NCBI GenBank assembly: GCA_002389265.1
Contig: DGOD01000082.1
Coordinates: 1 to 11,490, forward strand
Origin: Gammaproteobacteria bacterium UBA4475
GTDB taxonomy: Bacteria > Pseudomonadota > Gammaproteobacteria > Pseudomonadales > Azotimanducaceae
DNA length: 11,490 nucleotides
Direction: 5' to 3'
Shown: piece by piece, positions 7,172-11,490 of the stretch
How the letters are laid out: the number at the start of each line of letters is the position of its first letter
Numbering within the stretch: position 1 is the stretch's first letter
Program-made: the position numbers and the translations under genes
The notes under the pieces: generated by a model
Databases searched by the model: none
Told to the model about the DNA's origin: nothing
The model's input: the letters and a program-made list of their open reading frames with translations, nothing else

Positions 7172-7286
7172 CTGTCTTGGCGATTATTAAGCAGACAGAT
7201 TCAAATAACCGCGGTAGTGGATAGCGTGGCCTGCAGCAGTTGGAAGGTTAAAGGTCTAGTGGGCCGCTGCTCTCTGCGCGGCTAAT

Positions 7287-7451
7287 TCAGGTTTCAATCT
7301 CATTGAAACCGGTGCGCACAGGCCCGACCCCAAAGGTATCCACGCCGTTCAACCAACTGTCGAAGATCTGAGCATGGTCACTTTCCGCAGCGGCTTGAAA
7401 TATTACGCCAGCGCACAGAGTTAGCGGCCACGAACAGATGTTCTGCGCCAT
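7287..7451 (-). CDS. Small 54-aa hypothetical protein behind the DUF481 gene
   Basis: An ATG at 7451 opens a 54-codon frame that ends in TGA (7287-7289). It begins 5 nt after the stop of the DUF481 gene, a spacing typical of translational coupling, although no clear ribosome-binding site precedes it. The N-terminus (MAQNICSWPLTLCAGVIFQAAA) is hydrophobic and could be a weak signal peptide cut near A22, but it lacks the usual basic residues. The rest (for example QIFDSWLNGVDTFGVGPVR) has balanced, protein-like composition. A perfect hairpin covers the last seven codons. I do not recognise a family. It may be a real small protein, the remnant of a larger gene, or a chance frame. Confidence 0.42.
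   Translation of the reverse strand: MAQNICSWPLTLCAGVIFQAAAESDHAQIFDSWLNGVDTFGVGPVRTGFNEIET
7290..7310 (-). repeat. Perfect 9-bp hairpin (GGTTTCAAT / ATTGAAACC)
   Basis: GGTTTCAAT (7290-7298) and ATTGAAACC (7302-7310) are exact inverted copies around a 3-nt loop. On the minus strand it covers the last codons of the 54-aa frame and is followed by a second, GC-rich hairpin at 7263-7282 (GCCGC/GCGGC). Neither has a following T-tract on the minus strand, so a classical intrinsic terminator is doubtful; mRNA 3'-end stabilisation or a protein-binding palindrome are alternatives. Confidence 0.6.
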
Positions 7452-7456
7452 TGAGG

Positions 7457-8212
7457 TTACTTGATCGTGTAACTGATACCAGAGGAAAACCCGACGTTAG
7501 TGCTTTCCAGGCCGAATTCTGGCTGTGAATCATACTTGTAGTCAGCACTGAATTGCACCGCTAGATGCTCGCTGAGTCGAGCTTTAAGGATGAGCAACAT
7601 GATGCTGCGCATATCGGCAGGATGATTTAAAGCCGGCTGCACATAGGCTGAAAGACTTACGCTGGCATTCGGTACGATAGTCAGTGGCATGGCCACCGTC
7701 ACATACAAGTTGCCACGCCACAGGCGTTGAGCTTGTTCGATATCGACGTAACGTTCGTGCTCTCGAATTATCCCCGTGCCGAGTACGCCACGTTGGTCCT
7801 GCTTGCCTTCGATCCACTCGTAACGATAGCCAGCGCCGAGTACCTCGCGCCGCTCGAGCCTTTTAAATACATCCTGAGAATACTGGCTGAAGATCTCTGC
7901 GCCGTGAGGTCCACTTAGTTTATGGGTGTAACGCAGGTGAGCAAAAGTGCTGTCCTCGCTCTTAATTTGATTGGTTTCGGCCACATCTATCGAGCCCACA
8001 AACAGCCAAGTTGAGTCTTTCTGCCGGTGAATTGTGTGGTTTTGCAATTTGAAGGCGCTCTGATCCTTGTTGCCAGATGAGCCCTTGAAGTTGAAATTGA
8101 AGACGCTAAAAGTGCTGACATCGAAGTTCGAGAAGTATTCGTCATGAACGTCAACGATGGCATATGCGGGTAGTGCAACAAGAAAAACAGCAACAACGAT
8201 AAATCTTTTCAC
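7457..8212 (-). CDS. DUF481-family outer-membrane beta-barrel protein (YdiY-like)
   Basis: From GTG 8212 the product is 251 aa, matching the size of E. coli YdiY (about 252 aa), the salt- or acid-induced outer-membrane protein family DUF481. It begins with a clear signal peptide, KRFIVVAVFLVALPAYA, cut after about residue 18. The middle segment with AEIFSQYSQDVFKRLERREVLGAGYRYEW matches the family pattern of alternating strands with a conserved D-x-F-K-R-L-x-x-R and L-G-A-G-Y-x-Y. The rest alternates like amphipathic beta strands. GTG 8218 is an equally possible start; longer in-frame starts to 8470 would bury the signal peptide and run towards the tRNA gene, so I rejected them. The ribosome-binding site is weak (GAGA). 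Function in the family is not well defined. The 54-aa frame follows 5 nt downstream. Confidence 0.8.
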   Translation of the reverse strand: MKRFIVVAVFLVALPAYAIVDVHDEYFSNFDVSTFSVFNFNFKGSSGNKDQSAFKLQNHTIHRQKDSTWLFVGSIDVAETNQIKSEDSTFAHLRYTHKLSGPHGAEIFSQYSQDVFKRLERREVLGAGYRYEWIEGKQDQRGVLGTGIIREHERYVDIEQAQRLWRGNLYVTVAMPLTIVPNASVSLSAYVQPALNHPADMRSIMLLILKARLSEHLAVQFSADYKYDSQPEFGLESTNVGFSSGISYTIK

Positions 8213-8218
8213 GAACAC

Positions 8219-8477
8219 GGATCTCAGATTATTTAGGGCGACAGTGTACCTGATTGGATCGCAATCATGCATGCCTTCTGCGCTGACAACGAAAGATGGA
8301 TTATTTTTGGCAGCTCGTACTACTAGGTTGAACGCGACAATTGAGGTGGCAACAGTGCATCGTGAAGAAGCGTAACTGTTTACCGTGCTTTCTTGATGTC
8401 GTGGCGCCAAAAAGTTGGACGAATCGGGGAAAAGGTTATCCACCCACAGTCTTCTAAGGATAGAATACACAAAGGAC
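8219..8477. other. Region between the DUF481 gene and tRNA-Gly
   Basis: The DUF481 frame stays open through here on the minus strand, but the translated extension shows no domain and places a signal peptide in the middle of the protein, so I treat the stretch as non-coding. It should hold the minus-strand promoter of the DUF481 gene and the plus-strand tRNA promoter. Confidence 0.5.
8461..8466 (+). promoter_or_regulatory. Possible -10 box of the tRNA-Gly promoter
   Basis: TAGAAT matches five of six bases of the sigma-70 -10 consensus and would start transcription a few bases before the tRNA at 8478. The matching -35 region is weak (TTATCC or TATCCA near 8436-8442). An alternative -35, TTGGAC at 8415-8420, has no good -10 at proper distance. 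Confidence 0.3.
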
Positions 8478-8553
8478 GCGGGTGTAACTCAGTTGGTAGA
8501 GTACTAGCTTCCCAAGCTAGTTGTCGCGAGTTCGAATCTCGTCGCCCGCTCCA
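8478..8553 (+). tRNA. tRNA-Gly (anticodon CCC), CCA encoded
   Basis: A complete 76-nt cloverleaf can be folded by eye. The acceptor stem is GCGGGTG (8478-8484) with CGCCCGC (8543-8549). The D-arm is ACTC/GAGT (8487-8490, 8499-8502). The anticodon stem CTAGC/GCTAG (8504-8508, 8516-8520) encloses loop TTCCCAA with anticodon CCC at 8511-8513. The T-arm is GCGAG/CTCGT around TTCGAAT. The discriminator T8550 and encoded CCA (8551-8553) follow. CCC reads the GGG glycine codon. The GCGGG start and U discriminator resemble E. coli tRNA-Gly(CCC). No integrase or duplicated 3' end was found nearby, so it shows no sign of being a used attachment site. Confidence 0.97.
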
Positions 8554-8824
8554 ATAAAATCAATGGGTTACCGCGTTTCCTCTGCTGATTTTTTTCAACG
8601 TCACTAGGTGGCTACACACCGGCGACACAAACTGCAAAATTCTGAATGTGTTTCAGGAACCAATAGCCCGAAGCTCGCGCATGTCTGATTGATAAAACCC
8701 AAAGCCGCGTATCAGTTCCCGCAAGCGCGACTCTGGCAGATAACGGCTACTATGGCCTGGTACCTGTTGGGCATTTGTAGTGTGGCAGGGTAGGGTGTTC
8801 AGGTTGCCGATGGCGCCCCTTAGG
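8554..8824. other. Gene-poor stretch downstream of tRNA-Gly
   Basis: No recognised gene. A run of seven T residues near 8589-8595 lies 36 nt after the tRNA and could help end its transcript, but no strong hairpin precedes it. On the minus strand a frame without a normal start codon is open from 8850 to its stop at 8653-8655, ending in segments such as RLRELIRGFGFYQSDMREL; it may be a frameshifted continuation of the adjacent short gene or chance. Confidence 0.4.
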
Positions 8825-9007
8825 CTATTCCGATAACACCTTCGCCTGTTCTAGCATCCTGACCAGGCGGCCATCCATTTCAGGGTTTTCACCGACAAGG
8901 CGCTGCAGGCTGCCATCGAACTGGCTGATGGTGATGTAACCGGCAGCAGAGGCATGGCCCTCGGAATTGGCTTCCAACTGATTGGGTTGATCTTCAAAAG
9001 TATCCAT
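8825..9007 (-). CDS. Short hypothetical protein overlapping the Thr-rich secreted protein gene
   Basis: The frame starts with GTG at 9010, which shares four bases (GTGA, 9007-9010) with the stop of the upstream gene, or with ATG at 9007, which I list; the product is 60 aa from ATG 9007. It is acidic and soluble-looking: a polar N-terminus (MDTFEDQPNQLEANSEG), then ASAAGYITISQFDGSLQRL and a likely C-terminal helix MDGRLVRMLEQAK. There is no signal peptide or membrane segment. Its overlap with the preceding gene suggests translational coupling. I recognise no family. A different frame remains open past its stop, so a frameshift truncation is possible. Codon use gives no clear sign of transfer. 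Confidence 0.45.
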   Translation of the reverse strand: MDTFEDQPNQLEANSEGHASAAGYITISQFDGSLQRLVGENPEMDGRLVRMLEQAKVLSE

Positions 9008-9390
9008 CACGACCCCGTGCTCGTCGTCGCTGTAGTGGCTGTAGTTGCTGTAGTTGCTGTAGTGGCTGTCGTTGAGGTGGTACTGGTCGTCGATGGGGTG
9101 GACGGAGTGTCCGCAGGCGGGGCAACAGCAGACTTGTTGTCCGAGACGGTAACTACTGCCCCTAACGCGATCACCGCGCCAATACCCAAGGCCGCTGCAG
9201 TGGCTGCAGGCATGCCAGCAACGCCGGCTGACGCTTCACTTTCCGCCCAGGCACCAGGCGCCAAAAAACTGCCAGCCATTAAGATGGCCAGGATACTCCG
9301 ACTTTTAAGGTTGTTAGCATTCACCACTGGATTGGTCATCGGGGCGTTAGGATATGAACGGCTCTGGCTAGCTGCTTTTTGAGTTTTCAA
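9007..9390 (-). CDS. Secreted Thr-rich repeat protein, GfcA/YjbE-like in layout
   Basis: The 127-aa product probably starts at TTG 9390, which has a perfect AGGAG (9397-9401) six nt upstream; the in-frame ATG at 9339 has none. A signal peptide with a long N-region ends near LAPGAWA-E (residue 49). It is followed by a Gly/Ala hydrophobic helix (about 60-82: PAATAAALGIGAVIALGAVV), a short polar linker VSDNKSA, a Pro-rich stretch, and a Thr/Ser tail with five A-T-T units. This order (signal peptide, Gly/Ala helix, 'DN/NDS' linker, Thr tail) resembles GfcA and YjbE, small proteins encoded in capsule or exopolysaccharide operons of enterics. No other polysaccharide gene is visible here, so the role is inferred from layout only. 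The next gene overlaps its stop by four bases. Confidence 0.65.
   Translation of the reverse strand: MKTQKAASQSRSYPNAPMTNPVVNANNLKSRSILAILMAGSFLAPGAWAESEASAGVAGMPAATAAALGIGAVIALGAVVTVSDNKSAVAPPADTPSTPSTTSTTSTTATTATTATTATTATTSTGS
9029..9073 (-). repeat. Five tandem 9-bp units encoding Thr-Thr-Ala
   Basis: On the plus strand the units read GCTGTAGTG, GCTGTAGTT, GCTGTAGTT, GCTGTAGTG, GCTGTCGTT. They encode the Ala-Thr-Thr repeats at the C-terminus of the secreted protein. The 9-bp period keeps the frame, so slippage would change tail length without breaking the gene. Confidence 0.85.
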
Positions 9391-9528
9391 CGTAGACTCC
9401 TGATTCTAATAGTTACCCGCTTTGGGGCTCAGGGCGATTCTACCTGCATGCGCGCTGCCAGAAAGTTGAGATAGATGTTCTATTGATCTGTGACAATCAA
9501 ATCTAAAATAAAGAGAGATAGTCGGTCC

Positions 9529-9678
9529 ATGTCGAATTTTGCCGGCATCAATCGCTCAGTTGGATTTGCTGAGCTTGCCTACTTGGTGGGCTTGATTGAG
9601 AGATTGAATTGTTGTTTAGATCAGGCGCTGAGAAATTCTATGGCAAGGGTTGACGTGTATCGTTACCAAAGAAGATGA
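9529..9678 (+). CDS. Possible small protein, 49 aa, unknown
   Basis: ATG 9529 opens a 49-codon frame; GTG 9490 in the same frame would extend it by 13 residues. The sequence (SVGFAELAYLVGLIERLNCC then a basic tail) could form one amphipathic helix. The purine-rich AGAGAG at 9512-9517 is rather far from the ATG for a ribosome-binding site. A hairpin terminator follows 53 nt after the stop. It lies divergent from the Thr-rich protein gene. I recognise no family, and it may be chance. Confidence 0.28.
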   Translation: MSNFAGINRSVGFAELAYLVGLIERLNCCLDQALRNSMARVDVYRYQRR

Positions 9679-9722
9679 CTGGTTTCAGTGGCCAGTGTCG
9701 TTCTCGATAGTGACACAGAGCC

Positions 9723-9759
9723 AAAAAAAAACGGCGACGCTGTTGGCGTCACCGTTTTT
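9723..9759. terminator. Bidirectional intrinsic terminator
   Basis: ACGGCGACGC (9731-9740) and GCGTCACCGT (9746-9755) pair with one C-A mismatch around TGTTG. Nine A residues (9723-9731) precede and five T residues (9755-9759) follow. Read on the minus strand the hairpin is followed by eight or nine T residues, which fits termination of katG about 90 nt after its stop. On the plus strand it could end a transcript through 9529-9678. Confidence 0.88.
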
Positions 9760-9851
9760 GCCGAGGTCCTGTGGGTAAGGCCTGAAGCTGCTTTAAAGCC
9801 CTTCCGCCGATCCACTCAGCCGCGCTTAATCAGTCATGTTTTTCAACATGA

Positions 9852-11490
<1,639 letters not shown>

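Noticed and set aside
7287..7310. CRISPR-like repeat suggested by the GGTTTCAAT/ATTGAAACC palindrome
   Set aside because: The GTTTCAAT...ATTGAAAC sequence recalls CRISPR repeat ends, but there is only one copy and no spacer-repeat pattern.
8213..8470. Longer start for the DUF481 protein at up to 8470
   Set aside because: It would put the signal peptide at about residue 87 and extend to within 8 bp of the tRNA gene; GTG 8212 or 8218 gives the normal family length.
8478..8824. tRNA-Gly as an integration site for a mobile element
   Set aside because: No integrase, no repeated copy of the tRNA 3' end and no sharp change of gene content were found in the window.
8954..9382. Plus-strand open frame of 142 codons with a Val-rich repeat opposite the Thr-rich gene
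   Set aside because: The minus-strand frame has a strong ribosome-binding site and signal peptide; the Val-Val-Ala repeat is the complement of the Thr-Thr-Ala units.

Overview
The window looks like ordinary chromosomal DNA of a gammaproteobacterium with mid-range GC, probably a free-living heterotroph. This rests on the gene families seen (a FadB/FadJ-like beta-oxidation enzyme, a UspE-like stress protein, a DUF481 outer-membrane protein, catalase-peroxidase KatG and a GroEL with a GGM tail). No marker fixes the genus.

Layout. Positions 1-27 are the last codons of groEL, followed by a palindrome and a strong intrinsic terminator. A monocistronic bifunctional enoyl-CoA hydratase/3-hydroxyacyl-CoA dehydrogenase (316-2424) and an amidohydrolase_2-family protein (2617-3807) follow on the plus strand, separated by a terminator whose T-tract is duplicated. 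Convergent to them on the minus strand is a two-gene operon: a small lipoprotein (4781-5293) whose stop overlaps the start of a tandem-domain UspE-like protein (3849-4784). After a 386-bp divergent gap, the plus strand carries a membrane protein resembling the membrane half of the urate hydroxylase PuuD (5680-6354), a terminator, and a membrane-anchored coiled-coil protein (6437-7171).

A less familiar stretch on the minus strand runs from 7287 to 9390. It holds a DUF481 outer-membrane protein with a 54-aa reading frame starting 5 nt behind it. Further right are a secreted Thr-rich protein resembling GfcA/YjbE in layout and an overlapping short unknown reading frame. A plus-strand tRNA-Gly(CCC) (8478-8553) lies between these two gene pairs. 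The right end is katG (9852 to the window edge, minus strand, N-terminus missing), followed by a hairpin terminator able to work on both strands.

How the genes relate. Most are separate transcription units bounded by terminators. Stress or envelope functions recur (GroEL, UspE-like, KatG, DUF481 protein, lipoprotein), but the sequence does not show that they form one pathway. I found no transposase, integrase, CRISPR array, toxin-antitoxin pair or recognisable defence locus. The least explained material is the set of small secreted or translationally coupled reading frames between 7287 and 9390; calling them a new system would go beyond the evidence.
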